A stretch of DNA of 64,000 bases. Source: Megalonaias nervosa. Taxonomy: Eukaryota > Mollusca > Bivalvia > Unionida > Unionidae. The stretch covers positions 1-64,000 of the forward strand of contig JAECUM010003233.1 of assembly GCA_016617855.1 (NCBI GenBank). Direction: 5' to 3'. The notes below the pieces were generated by a model. That model was not told where the DNA came from. It searched no databases and saw nothing but the letters and a program-made list of their open reading frames with translations. A program made the translations under genes and the position numbers. Numbering within the stretch: position 1 is the first letter of the stretch; each line of letters opens with the position of its first letter. Below are positions 19,936 through 32,439 of this stretch, in pieces.

Positions 19936-21029
19936 TCCATTATTTCGTTTAACTGCTAGAAATTTGTATCGATAAAAGACAAATTGAATAAATCTCCTGG
20001 TTTTCGTCTTTCCTGTGCTGTTGAAAATTTCTTTTTTGGCTTGAATGTGTTCAAACACGATTCAGGACAGAGGGACATTGGCCAATAATATTTAAGCAAT
20101 TACGAAATATACCCAAAGTGTTCATTCACTATTAACATTCTTCAGCAACAGAAAAGTGAAACATATACGTAAATCAGATAACATTAGCTGTGAAACAAGC
20201 ATGCACACAGATAGACATTCAGACAGAAAGACATAATGATAGACATACATATCAGAGCGACTTGATGACTTTTTTAGTTTCAAAACAACTACAAGGAGAA
20301 ATGTGTTTAAATGAGCAATGTATTATGGGTAATTGTCTTATTTCCCTAGAGTGAAACCATTTTTCTTTTCTACATTCGTTTTGCTAATTAAATAGAAAGC
20401 ATTTCACGATTATTATAATGCAAAAGAAAATATTTTATATGAATATTGGAATGCCGTTGACATTTATCTTCTTATTTCCATTACCTTAGTATGAGTTTTG
20501 TAAGATTGACGTAGCTAACATTATAGTAGAAAAGGTCTAATGTAGTAGTGCAGGGTAAATCCCCCTGTTTTGATTACAAATACGAATGACAGTAAATGGT
20601 TTTGATGTGTTGAATGTTAATTATGACATAATGATAGAATTTGGAATCGTAAATAGCCACACTCGAAACACATTAACCCTTTTCAATCTGTATATTGTTA
20701 TTTGCCAATTTATCTTTATGTGAACTCTAACCATTGAATTGTCCGCACAATACTGAATTTATCTTTACGGGATTCCAGCGAAAATAATAAATTTGCGATT
20801 TATTTCCAATCATAGCGGCTGATTGGACAAAATGTTTGTCTTTCTGTTCTTCTTCAGGCAGTATCATGCGTCATGCTTTCAATTTGTATTTTTTTATCCT
20901 AAAATTTATCAGCGTTTTACAGTTTTGTTTTGTTGGTTTTAATGGCACTATAAAGACTTCAATAGCCATATCGTGATGAGGATTTAAATTCCTTTATCAA
21001 GGACACACGGAAGCAGCCTACTCGGGACG
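19936..21029. other. intergenic, nothing recognised
   Basis: AT-rich unique sequence without credible coding frames, terminal repeats or tandem structure. Confidence 0.6.
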
Positions 21030-21108
21030 ACCTGGACGTGTATGGTACCCGCGACCCTACGATTACGAGTAGAATGCTCTACCAAATGATATACGACGGC
21101 TCCTTGTC
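21030..21108 (-). repeat. tRNA-like fragment, probably SINE-derived
   Basis: The minus strand reads TTTGGTAGAGCATTCTACTC and then GGGTCGCGGGTACCA, which look like an A box, an anticodon region with CGT and a decayed B box. The stems do not pair well, so it is a pseudo-tRNA or SINE head and not a functional tRNA gene. Confidence 0.35.
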
Positions 21109-21239
21109 AGCATTTGAAGCTTTTGGTATGCAACGAGAGGCAAAGATATAGGATAAAAATTCAAATAATAATAGTTATTTCAAGTGCACTTGATCCAGCA
21201 CGGAATCATGTTTTGTTAGCGGTTTATTAAGATAAATCA

Positions 21240-23370
21240 GAAAATATTTTTCATCCTAATACGACTCCTTCTAAAACTCAATCTGGCACAACTTCTAAAA
21301 ATCAAGCTTCTGATAAACTTGATTAAAAGTACTTGTCTATTCCTACGTGTACCTATTCCAAGAACAAAGGACACGTCATTTCCGATTGTTTCAAATTGAA
21401 ATATAGGCATCAGAATCAAGATAGACCTATCCCAAAAGCTCTTATGTCTAAGAGGTCAAGGTCACGGTCATGTATTGAAAGCAATACATTTGTTGGGTCT
21501 AATAAACCCCAGTCTGATTTTATTATGGAGAATTATGAACCATTCATGTCGAAGTGTTCTGTATCACTCTTGGGTGATTTGGCCAATCCTATCCCTATTA
21601 AAATTTTAAGGGATACAGGAGCTTCTCAGAGTCTTTTATTATCAGGTACTTTGCCTTTTTCTGAGAAGTCCTGTTCTAATGAGAGTGTTCTCATTCAGGG
21701 AGTAGAGTGCAGCTTTGTTAATGTTCCTCTCCATTCTGTAAATTTGTCATCAGACTTAGTTTCAGGACCTGTGACAGTCGGTATAGTGTTTACTTTACCC
21801 GTTGAATGCATTCATTTGTTACTAGGCAACGACCTAGCTGGAGACAAGGTTGTGGTTAAACCATTTGTAACTAACAAGCCTTCCTTGGATCAGAAAGTTG
21901 ATCCTATTAAAAAAGAATACCCTGATTTATACCCAGCTTGTGCAGTTACCAGAGCTATGGCAAAGAAAGCTCTTGAGAATGATTTTGATAAGGAAAATAT
22001 TTCTTTAGCTGACACATGTATTGGTCAGGCATTTGATGAGGTCACTTTCACTCCTAATTTGGATCAATCAAAGCTTACTGATCACAGTGATCCTCATTTA
22101 ACTACTCATTCACTTTTATCTAATCAGGGTGACAAACGACAATCATTTGTCGTCGAACAGGAAAAAGATCCTGATATCTCCTGTTTGTTTCAGAGGGCCA
22201 TTAGTGAAACTGAAGCCACTGAAGTACCTGTTTGTTATTTCATTAAAAATGGAATTCTTATGAGAAAATGGAGACCTCCCGAGGTACCTGCTAGTGACGA
22301 GTGGTCAGTGAACTATCAGATTGTAGTTCCAAAATATTACAGACAGGAAATACGTAGTTCGGCCCATGAAACTCCTCTGGCTGGTCATTTAGGGATAAAT
22401 AAAACTTATCACAAGATTTTGACTCACTTTTATTGGCCAAAAATCAAAAGTGATAATTGTAAATTTTGTAGATCTTGTTATACTTGTCAAGTGGTAGGAA
22501 AATCCAATCTGAAGATACCTAAGGCTCATTTGCAACCTAGTCCTGCGTTTGACGAACCATTTAGCAGTATTATGGTAGATTGTATTGGTCCCTTACCTAA
22601 GACCAAGTCAGGCAACCAATATTTGTTGACCATTATGTGTGCGTCAACAAGATTCCCAAAGGCAATTCCTTTGAGGAATATTAAAACCAAAACCATAGTA
22701 AAAGCTTTGATAAAGATTTGTCACTCAATTTGGCCTTCCCAAATCTGTCCAATGTGATGAAGGGTCAAATTTCATGTCTGGAATTTTCCAGCAAGCTATG
22801 CACGAATTAGGCATTCAACAATTTAAATCTTCTGCATACCACCCTGAGAGCCAAGGGGCTTTAGAAAGATTTCATCAGACTTTGAAGACTTTGATTCGGT
22901 CATATTGCTTTGATACGAGTAAAGACTGGGATGAAGGCATTCATTTACTTTTGTTTGCTGTTAGGGAGTCCGTTCAAGAATGTTTAGAATTCAGTCCCAT
23001 TGAACTAGTTTTCGGACATACTGTGCGTGGACCATTGAAGTTGTTGAAAGAGAAACTTCTTTCTAATGAAGATACTGAGCTCAATCTTCTTGATTATGTT
23101 CCTGATTTTAAGTACAAGTTGTGAAAGGATTGTGAGGTCGCAAGAGCAAATCTGCACTCTACTCAGTCCAGAATGAAATCAAGATATGATAAAAACTCAA
23201 CGATAGGAGTTTTCAGCCTGGTGATAGAGTTCTAGCTCTCTTGCCCGTTCCACAAAATCCGCTTCAGGCCAAGTATTATGGTCCATACACGGTTGAAAAG
23301 AAGTAAATGATTTAAATTACATCATAAATACTCCTGGGAGGCGAAAACAAAAACCACTTTGCCACATTAA
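21240..23370 (+). pseudogene. gag zinc knuckle, aspartic protease and integrase of the gypsy element
   Basis: The main frame 21333-22757 has a decayed zinc knuckle (CTYSKNKGHVISDC, second Cys replaced by Ser), the protease signature DTGAS (about residue 93), the integrase HHCC zinc domain (HLGINKTYHKILTHFYW then CKFCRSCYTC) and the first catalytic Asp in VDCIGPLP. A frameshift near 22740 precedes the second Asp (CDEGSNF) and the frame 22774-23124 holds the Glu (SQGALERFHQTLK). Sequence continues to CHINMLKEYIER (about 23360), the usual end of gypsy integrases. It has the enzymes for polyprotein cleavage and cDNA insertion, now inactive. Confidence 0.85.
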
Positions 23371-23479
23371 CATGTTAAAGGAGTATATTGAAAGATATAG
23401 CCAGGTAAATCATGCAATTAATTTAGTTGTATCTGTCCCACAAACTGAGGATTTAAGTGAAGAAATTCAATAGGACTCT

Positions 23480-24921
23480 GTTGATCTTGGTAAAACAAAT
23501 CTTCGGAATTCGGAAATTATGAAAAATCTGGACCAGAAACTTTTACATTTGCTTCAACAAGAAAGGAATGAACTTAAACAGTTATTATTCGAATATGAGC
23601 ACATATTTCCAGATATTCCTACAAGGACAAACAAAATTTTTCATGACGTTGAAATTGTAGATTCAAAACCTATGATATAACACCTTTACAGGATGAACCC
23701 TCTCAAACAGAAATACTTGAGAAAGGAAATTCAGTATTTGCTGGAGAACGATTTCATAGAGCCCAGTAAAAGTGATTGGAGTTCACTATGTATACTTGTT
23801 CCGAAACCGGATAAAACTTTCCGTATGTGCACTGATTGTAGTAAGGTGAACAGTGTGACAAAAACAGATTCATTTCCATTACCAAGAATCGATGACTGTA
23901 TTGATAAAATTGGAAATACCAAATACGTCACCAAATTTGACCTTCTGAAAGGATTTTGGCAAATTCCACTAACGGAAAGAGCAGAAGAAATTTCGGCATT
24001 TGTGACTCCAGATGGACTCTATCAATATAAAATGATACCGTTCGGGATGAAGGGTTCCCCAAGTACCTTTCAACGCTTCATGAATATGATTACCTCTGGT
24101 CTAGATAATTGTGATGCTTACATTGATGATATCATCATCGACAACGACACCTGGAAAGAACATCTAGCCACGATTCGGAAATTCTTTGACAGACTCACTG
24201 ATGCAAATTTGACAATCAATTTATCTAAAAGTGAGTTCTGACGTGCTTGTGTAACTTTTCTAGGACATATTGCAGGACATGGTCAAGTTAAACCTATAGA
24301 TGCTAAGGTCAAGGCTATCTCTGATTTTCCTGTGCCTGTGAGTAAAAAGCAACTGATGCGATTTTTGGGTATGGCCGGATACTATCGAAAGTTTTGTTCC
24401 AATTTTTCTAATATTGCTGAACCTCTGACAAATTTGTCAAGTAAGAAAAACAAGTTTCTTTGAACTGAAAAATGTCAAGAGGCTTTTGATAGGTTAAAAG
24501 CCATACTCAAAAGTGCGCCGGTTCTTACAGCTCCAAGTTTCAATCAATCTTTCAAATTATCTGTGGATGCAAGTGATGTTGGGGTTGGAGCATATTGATT
24601 CAAGAAGATAGAAATGGTGTTGATCACCCAGTGTGCTATTTCTCTAAGAGATTAAATAAGCACCAAAGAAATTACTCAACAATCGAGAAGGAATGTTTGG
24701 CTTTAATATTGGCATAACAGCATTTTGAAGCTTACATTAGCTCAGCTCCTTCTCCGGTTGTTATGCTTAGTGATCACAACCCCCTTACTTTCATCGACAA
24801 GATGAAAAATAAAAATCAAAGATTATTAAGGTGGAGCTTGATTTTGCAAGAATATAATCTTAACATCAGGCACATCAAAGGGAAAGACAATTTGATTACA
24901 CATGCACTTTCCCGTGTATAG
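23480..24921 (+). pseudogene. reverse transcriptase and RNase H of the gypsy element
   Basis: Before the open frame, YEHIFPDIPTRTN and HDVEIVD show the RT N-terminal linker. The frame 23693-24241 carries WSSLCILVPKPDKTFRMCTD, FDLLKGFWQIPL, PFGMKGSPSTFQRFMN and the catalytic box YIDDII. After a stop at 24239, FLGMAGYYRKFCSNFS (connection) and LSVDASDVGVGA (RNase H first Asp) follow, then further stops to about 24921. It lies directly downstream of the integrase, with no protease or integrase after it. Confidence 0.88.
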
Positions 24922-25048
24922 AAATATTATTTCATGTACACTTTGTTTAATTCATAAGAGTTTTCTTATGTAATTTTGTTTTATCTCGTGTATAATTTAC
25001 ATATGGTAAAAAGAAAGCTTTATTATATAAATCTTTCTTTTCCTTTAT

Positions 25049-25056
25049 GGGGGAAG
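25049..25056 (+). promoter_or_regulatory. polypurine tract (plus-strand primer)
   Basis: GGGGGAAG immediately precedes the TGTTACG start of the 3' LTR, the standard place for the plus-strand priming site. Confidence 0.85.
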
Positions 25057-25960
25057 TGTTACGAAGATGTAATTAAATTGCTTGTGTGTTAGTTTTAAAT
25101 TCTTTTTATATTTTATTTTATTGTAATGATAATTTTCATTGGATTTGAATCTCTTTTTCGGAAAATTCACTTGGCCGATTAGAGTGTAACATTTCTTCAG
25201 CACTATTTTTAGCTCACCCTGGTTCATAGATCTTGTAAACATCGAGTTAAAACGATTGGCTATTACCAAGGTCATTTCGGCCCACGTGTTAGCTGAGTTG
25301 TAAACAGCCTTTCGTTTTTTATTTATTTCCAGTGTAGGAATTAGATTCTTAAATATGGCTATTCTAGGTACGTGATAAATGGCATTTATTTTATTGCCCT
25401 GTTCAATGTTAAGAGATCACGTGACCCATCACGCGGGACTGAAATGACGTTTTAGTTGGGTTTAATACTGATATCTCAGTAAAATTTCGGCAATCGTATT
25501 CCTACACCTCAGACCTCAATGTGTTTCTTCTATTGTTGATGTCAGATTGTTTGAAGTTCGTCTATTTTTTGGAATTTAATAATTGATATTCTCTAGAAAA
25601 CAAAACAAGTGCATTTCTTTATGAAAATTCTGGGACAAAGACGAAATTTATTCTGGAATTCTAAACATAACATTATAAATTGTGTTTCAACGAGGAATTG
25701 TTGCCATTAGTACAACGACATCATCTGACGTCATCGCCTTCCATATTGGAATTTCATCGAGATTAGAACCCTGATTCAGTTAGAACTGTTTGGTGATAGG
25801 ACTTATATTTTTCAATTTTAGGATTAATTTTTTGGATTATATTCACAAACTGTAAGTCCTATTTCCTATTTTTACATTGTTTTCTATGTTGTTAAAATTT
25901 ACAAAGCTTGTTGGATTCACTCTTTTCTTTTGTTACTTTTGTACGAGCCTACACGTAACA
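25057..25960 (+). repeat. 3' LTR of the gypsy element
   Basis: 904 bp from TGTTACG to CGTAACA, preceded by a polypurine tract. It is homologous to the solo LTR at 7674-8599, which fixes both boundaries. Confidence 0.92.
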
Positions 25961-25963
25961 AAG

Positions 25964-26125
25964 GAATTAACCTGATTGCCGCTGTCAAAATCCCACATGC
26001 ATGCTTTCTACAAAAATCATTAGTTTGTTTTTATTTGTATTTTCAGTGTAAAATTATTCTCAATTTTCTGCAATAGGTCATTGTCAGATGAAAATTCACC
26101 AGATAAACTTTCCAGTGAGACCTTA
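25964..26125 (+). repeat. dispersed repeat, partner of 60575-60750
   Basis: The stretch GAATTAACCTGATTGCCGC through CCAGATAAACTTTCCAGTGA recurs in inverted orientation at 60575-60750 with few differences. Family unknown, non-coding. Confidence 0.75.
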
Positions 26126-26864
26126 GGCAGCATATCCAGTCAGATTTCTTTTCTTTCTTGGTTTCGGAACTCCACTTGCGGTCATACAATATAATCAGTG
26201 TTATAACATTGACTGTTTGGCCAGAGGATGAGAGATGTTTTCTGAAAATGGATGTCGGCCCGGTTTTATTGTTATCCAATCCGAGCTGTGAAGATTTGTC
26301 CATTTGTGTAGATTTTAGGGGTTTGTCCGACGTATAGATGGCCGCAGATCATTATGTTTTTTTACGTTATACATAGCCTATATGTCTCGTTTTACAATTT
26401 AGTTAATTCTTCCATTATTTTGTTCTTTTCTTTTTTCACCTTTTCATTATTATGGATTATTTGCTTCCTATATCAGAATTTCATATCTTTTGTCAACGCG
26501 TTTGACGCTTTGTGTGTATGTGTTCTTTTTTGTTTCCATTTTGTAGCAAAATGTAATGAATGTTTGTTTGTGTTCATTCCCTGCGCTGTTTTCCAGCTTC
26601 CATACCATTTCGCAATGTTTGTGCCGATGTTTTGAATTCACATGTCGTTTCGTTCAAACATATTGGGAAGCCCAGGTGGTCGTCTGTATCGCTGCCATGG
26701 TAATACTCAGCACTTGTGTTAGAAAGTCAAAAGTCCTATATTTGAGTTTCATGTGCTTTCTTATTTGCTGTATACACTTTGTAAGTTAATGAAGTTAGCC
26801 AAGTCGTTCCAAATGTCACCAATAATTATAATTGAATTACCATTGAATTTCTCACTCTCATGTG
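26126..26864. other. intergenic, nothing recognised
   Basis: T-rich unique sequence; the short open frames have hydrophobic low-complexity translations without motifs. Confidence 0.55.
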
Positions 26865-27240
26865 TTGGAAACTGAGATTTACCAAATAAGGCACTGCTTG
26901 CATGGCTGTTGAGATTGAGATTTACGGAATAGGGCACTGCTTTCATGGCAGCTGTGAATGAGATTTACTGAATAGGGCACTGCTTTGATGGCTGTTGAGA
27001 ATGCGATTTACAGAATAGAGCACTAATTTCATGGTTGTTGAGAATGAGATTTACTGAATAGGGCATTTTTCATGGCTGTTGAGATTGATATTTAAGGAAG
27101 ACGGCACTGCTTTCAAGGCTTGTTGAGAATGCGATTTAAAGAATATTGCATTTTTTTATGGCTGTTGAGGCTGAGATTTTAGAAAGACGGCACTGCTTTC
27201 ATGGCTGTTGAGAATGAGATTTACGGAATAGGGTACTGAT
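26865..27240. repeat. degenerate minisatellite, about 45-60-bp unit
   Basis: At least seven imperfect units share CATGGCTGTTGAGAATGAGA, GATTTACTGAATAGGGCAC and related variants. Confidence 0.8.
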
Positions 27241-28945
27241 TTATGTAAGATATTTGCACATCTAAGGGTCTTAGTCATTTATTGACGATTCTTTATAAAA
27301 GACCCCGCCTGTGTTTATTTAATATTTAATTCATATAAATCATCGCACAATTTATAGTTCTGAAAAACGTAAATATTAGACGTATCGCTGTCTAGCATAA
27401 CAAAAAGAACGCCTTCAAAAAACAGAAGAAAATAAAAAATATAAATTCTTAATTCTCGAGCACATTTTTTAAAATTAATATTTCAGCTGACGTTATATAT
27501 GAAAGACTAGCTTGCAATAAAGTTTGTAAAAAAATTTCTGATAGAACCCTAGTGGATATAACAGATATCATGCCCATCTCTAGCTCTACTTTCATTCACG
27601 TTCAAATCATTTTGATATGCCTGTTTCAAATACGAAAAGTTTTATATTTCATGTACACCCTGTACGTAGGCGACCATTTGTTGCAATGTTTAAATAAGTA
27701 TTATCCATTTTGGAAGTTTTATGGTAATCATACAGTTTAGTGCGACTCAACATGATAGATGTATTTCACAAATTTAACATCAAAGCAACAATGTCGGTAT
27801 CTTGAGACATTGAATATTTGCTTACAAGTCTGGATTGAACTAACGTATGTTCAATGCCGAAAAATAACAATACAGACAAATAACATGTTAATTTGTTGAT
27901 TTCGAAATAGAAACAAATACGTACTCCGATGTTTCAGAAAAGAAGCAGATTTACAGTTTACTTTTAATGCTGATAAAATGGAAAGAAGCAGCACCTGATG
28001 TCAAAATGGCTAAAACTTGGCAATATGAACGAGAAATACGTTACACGTTGGTGAGAGAAAATGCGCAAATTTGTATTTGGTAAAGTGTGTAGTACAACGT
28101 GAAGATACAGTAAATTGATCAATGCGAATCGACAAAGAAAAACAGATATATAACGTATGGAAGACAAAGTGAGATTTAAAACAAGACGCAATGACTCAAT
28201 ATCGGAAGTAGCTATAGCAGAGACAACCATAAACGTGTTTAAATGTGTTATAAATCTAAAATCATTGATACGTTTGTATGCATTGAAGAAACACTACAAT
28301 TATTGAAAATAAAATTACTGTTTTAGACGTTCGCCCTTTGGGCTTAGTGATAACATTTCAATTCAGATCATGAGAAGAAATTAATCTCCATGTGCTTTCT
28401 TTCCGTTTTAAACTACTAACAAAGAATTACAGTCAGCCTGACATTCGAGTTGTTTACATGAATATTAATCAATCATGGCCATAAATTGAACTGGTCAAAA
28501 CGAATAAAAAATATTACAATGAATTAAAAAAAATATTTAACCGAATAATCTACCTACACAAGCATGTTAGAATAGATATGCACCTAAAGAGAGTTTGTGT
28601 CAGTCACGTGAATTACCAGTGGCAGGCAGATATAACGGATCCGAGAAGAGAAAAAGCGTGCATTATATACAAAATAAGACTCTGGTGGATATTGATGATC
28701 AGCAGGGCGCTGGAATATACACTGAAGGGCACGATTGGGCTGAAGACAATCCGACATAGCTTGGTGTTAGCTTCTTATGTTTACAACGGATACATCATCA
28801 AATCTGGTACGGCAACTTTCGACTGAAATCGGTTGACCCACGGATATCGCCGATTAAGATCGATCGGCCTAATTCATACACATGTGGAAAATGGTAGGGT
28901 ATCTCATTTCGACAGAAAAATTACATAGCTCATAATGTGATGAAA
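27241..28945. other. intergenic, nothing recognised
   Basis: AT-rich unique sequence; no supported genes or repeats. Confidence 0.55.
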
Positions 28946-28953
28946 CGTCGATA

Positions 28954-29208
28954 CAGTGCCGGATCAGGGCCTTCCATGGCCCTAAGCACTGAAAATATCA
29001 CGGCCCCCCCCCCCCATAATGTGAAACTAAAAAAAACAACAACAAAAAACAGTGTTGCTATCATTCCAAATCAAAATATTCGTACATGCAAATCGAAATG
29101 AACATATATAAATCATTCAATTGTATCATTAATGATTAATTTGAATTTTTTATGGTGTCCCTGTTGGGCTGGTGCCCTAACCATGGCTTAATGGGTAATC
29201 CAGCACTG
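28954..29208. mobile_element. hAT-like MITE, 255 bp
   Basis: Begins CAGTGCCGGATCAGGGCC and ends TAATCCAGCACTG, imperfect inverted termini of the hAT type. Flanking octamers CGTCGATA (28946-28953) and TGTCGATA (29209-29216) are an 8-bp target duplication with one mismatch. It has a poly-C run near 29005. It is similar at the ends to the MITE at 938-1126 but different inside. Confidence 0.85.
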
Positions 29209-29216
29209 TGTCGATA

Positions 29217-30627
29217 TTATCTAGTTTTGATGAAGCCAAACGATGTTCATATGGCCAATATCTTGAAAGATTCAATATTATTCAGATGAATTTGGCATAT
29301 ATTACTTTTTGCACGCAACGGCTGCATTGGGCCTTTAAGGGAATGCAAGCAAGTGTATGAGATTTGGAACCCCCCAAAAAGGGGGTGGGGGCTAATGCAA
29401 TCACATAAATGTAAATGCAATCGCTGGGTTATTTAAATTCTTTTTCCAAATTTTATTCAAGGAAGATGCAAATACTACACCGTACACTACAGTTGGATTG
29501 GATTTAAACGTTCTCGTAATGCTCATCTAGAGTTTTCCTACACATCGATAAATTCTGCGGACTACTTTTGGTTGCCTGTTATTAAGTCGTTTTATGTAAA
29601 GTTTTAGCTATGTCAACGCCTTACACCATAATAATAACAACAAGCCCACACTCACCCTCCCCTGTGATTTCCGAAATACAAACCCCAGATTCAAATCGCC
29701 CATAAGAAGTTAACACAATGTAATTGCACATACCTTCCTGCACTCCAACACTCACCCCTTTCCCTGAAGAAGGCATATGGTAGGCTTTACAAGCCAATCT
29801 TCAGAAATGATTGCATTTCGCTTCGATAACATGTTCCAGCAAGTTGACAGGATTAATCAGTGGAACAACAAAAAGAGACCCTGATGTACCGGCGTATCAT
29901 ACAACTGTAAAGCAGTCTTGTTTTGTTTGCTCTTTTACGCGAGTATATACGGTAGTTATACTAGACATCCATCATTTGTGGAGTCGTTCAGATAATGCTG
30001 TCTCTCAGTATGTACGCCTGTAGATTGTGTTCTTGCGCTCCAACTGACTTGAGTGTCTTGGTGATTGTTCCGATACGAAAAAAAAATTTGAGAAAGATTA
30101 AAGTTATTCACATCATAATGCAGACAAGAAAGAATCGTTATATATTCCAATAGTTAAAAGGTACTGTGTAGATACATTTTTAATAACTGAATTTAATTGA
30201 ATGGTGAATATTACAATAAACAACAATGTGGCATCATTTAGATCTATAGTGTAACAAATAGAAAGAAGAAATGCTAAGATACGAAACTACATATGCATGC
30301 AAGTGCAATATAGCAGAGTAGACAAAATATCGCTGTAGAACGAAAGAGATATCTACATTACTGAGTAATACTATGTAGATAAATCAAACGTTATATAATC
30401 TAAATTCATCTTGAAGCAGTCAACACACATCTACAAGGTACACATATACACGCAGGAACAGCGAATCAAACGTTCGTCGCTCACACCTATAGTGTTACCT
30501 AGTAAGGTCATCTCACTCACGCTGTTTCACAAAACACACTCGCACACTTGAGTTTCTTATAGAATGATTTAGATTTAATTCATACAGGTATTTGTTCTGC
30601 TTTAAGATACCTCTCTCTCTCTCTCTC
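29217..30627. other. intergenic, nothing recognised
   Basis: No credible genes. A short (CT)n run near 30610 borders the following SINE. Confidence 0.5.
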
Positions 30628-30900
30628 TAAAGAGACTCCGCCTGGGATGCTGGGGTTCGCGGGTTCAAAACCCAGGCAGAGTCATAACAAAGACATAAAA
30701 ATGGTACTAGCAGCTGTCTCGCTTGGCGCTCAGCATTAAAAAGTTAGTATTAGGACTAGTCGACCTGGTGTCAGGATAATGTGACTGGATGGGACATCAT
30801 GCTGCATGTTTGTGGAAAGATGCCTCAGTGCTAGACATCACAATAAACTGCCACACTGCTGACATCGTAGCGATATGACTACAATATTTAAAGCTCCGCT
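30628..30900 (+). repeat. tRNA-derived SINE, 5'-truncated
   Basis: B-box-like GCGGGTTCAAAACCC near 30659 is followed by CTAGCAGCTGTCTCGCTTGG and the shared core TCGACCTGGTGTCAGGATAA, matching the copy at 31988. The A-box part is missing or scrambled. It ends at an A-rich tract. Confidence 0.85.
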
Positions 30901-30944
30901 TGAGAATAAAAAAAAAACAAAACACAAAAACAAAATTATCTCTA

Positions 30945-30966
30945 CTACTACTACTACTACGACGAC

Positions 30967-31006
<40 letters not shown>

Positions 31007-31018
31007 CATAATATTAAT
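30945..31018. repeat. (TAC)n and (AAT)n microsatellites
   Basis: Adjacent trinucleotide runs following the SINE A-rich tail. Confidence 0.95.
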
Positions 31019-31828
31019 AACAGTAATGTCTATCATTGTATATTGCAAAAACTGTGTGGTTACCTAGTGTTGCTGTTTTCAGAAAAGACTGGAACAAACT
31101 CATAGCATTCCGTTACGGAGAAATCTTTAGCTCGAATCCAAAATTCGTTAGTTTGTATGCAGTGGAATGTAATCTAGGAAAAACCATTAGTTTGATTCCA
31201 AAATTCTTTCGTTTGTATGCACTAAACATCTAATCTTGGAAATTTTATTAACTTGATTCCAAAATTCGTTTGTTTGTATACACTAAAAATGTAATCTAGC
31301 AAAAATCTTTATACTGATTCCGAAATTCGTTAGTTTGGCTGCACTAGAAATGCAATATGAGAAGAAACACCCCAACCCCAATACCCCCCAACCCCCAAAG
31401 TACCTAGTGCTTGTTTTGACTGATGGCCTGACTTTATAGCAAATACTTTAACCATTGTAAGGGACTTTATTGGCTAGATTTATTGAAATAGTGAAACATC
31501 CCGTTTCTGGCTCATTTTTTCTTTTTTTTTTTTTTTTAGCAGCAGCAATCGTTTAAGAGTTTTCTTGTTGTGATAGGACGAAAGTTACCTGCCACTCAGT
31601 TTTCCACCCAAAACAGGATGCAGATGCTAAAAACACCGAATGGGGTTAGACTGTCTGTCACATACGTAACAGTTTGTTAGTGAGTACATTTAATACACAC
31701 CCATCCTTATACTCTAGACTGTCCTTCCCACTTTTTGAAAAGGTGACAAAATATAACAGTGGTTTTGTGAACATTATTGTTATTTATTTTAAGAAAAATA
31801 GCAAAAGGACCTTGCTTCTTTGGTGGTC
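31019..31828. other. intergenic with a short degenerate repeat
   Basis: At 31120-31345 about four imperfect 65-70-bp units share TTGATTCCAAAATTCGTT and TTTGTATGCACTAAA. Otherwise nothing is recognised. Confidence 0.6.
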
Positions 31829-31922
<94 letters not shown>

Positions 31923-31924
31923 GA

Positions 31925-31971
<47 letters not shown>

Positions 31972-31973
31972 AA
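31829..31973. repeat. (AAT)n followed by (ATT)n
   Basis: A run of AAT units switches to ATT units, giving a perfect-looking inverted structure of low complexity. Confidence 0.95.
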
Positions 31974-31987
31974 ATCTTTCTTTCCAA

Positions 31988-32300
31988 GGACCGCTCCGGT
32001 GGCCTAGTGGTTAGAGCGTCCGCCTCGGATACGGAAGGTCGCGGGTCTCAACTCCGGCTGAGTCATACCCAAGACTCATAAAAATGGTACTAGCAGCTGC
32101 CTCGCTTGGCGCTCAACATTAAGAGGTTAGTGTTCGGACTGGTCGACCTGGTGTCAGGATAATATGACTGGGTGGGACATTATGCTATATGTCTGCGGGA
32201 TGATGCCCCAGTGCTAAACATCGCTATGAACTGTCACACTGCGGACATCATAGCGATATGACTGGAAAATTGTAAAAGCTACGTTAAAAATTAAACACAC
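31988..32300 (+). repeat. full-length tRNA-derived SINE
   Basis: The tRNA-like head has an A box (GTGGCCTAGTGGTTAGAGCG) and a B box (GGTCGCGGGTCTCAACTCC), the internal RNA polymerase III promoter. A conserved body follows with CAGCTGCCTCGCTTGGCGCT and GGTCGACCTGGTGTCAGGAT, then a unique 3' part ending at a CA microsatellite. It is the best copy of the family in this window and was used to interpret 568-805, 17154-17224 and 30628-30900. Confidence 0.9.
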
Positions 32301-32327
32301 ACACACACACACACACACACGCGCGCG

Positions 32328-32384
<57 letters not shown>
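32294..32384. repeat. (CA)n microsatellite
   Basis: CA run with a short GCGCGC interruption, at the 3' end of the SINE. Confidence 0.97.
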
Positions 32385-32386
<2 letters not shown>

Positions 32387-32439
32387 TTTTCCAAGTGCTG
32401 AAGGCTATACATAGTTTGAAGCGAAGTCATTAAAAATTT

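Larger units (their letters stand above)
21240..25960 (+). mobile_element. Ty3/gypsy LTR retrotransposon, 5'-truncated, Gmr1-like gene order
   Basis: It contains gag tail, protease, integrase, then reverse transcriptase and RNase H, a polypurine tract and a 3' LTR. No 5' LTR related to 25057-25960 is found upstream, so the 5' end is missing. Integrase before RT is a Copia-type order, but the domains themselves are gypsy-type; this combination is known from the Gmr1 group. Confidence 0.85.

Noticed and set aside
21030..21108. A functional tRNA-Thr gene on the minus strand
   Set aside because: A- and B-box-like words are present, but acceptor and anticodon stems do not pair; treated as a tRNA-derived repeat.
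27552..27740. 62-codon plus-strand frame with hydrophobic start
   Set aside because: Short, AT-rich, no homologue or domain; not supported as a gene.
30797..31105. Open frames of poly-Ile or poly-Asn
   Set aside because: They are translations of the (AAT)n microsatellite.
31777..32014. Plus-strand frames rich in Asn, Ile and Tyr
   Set aside because: They are products of the AAT/ATT low-complexity block.
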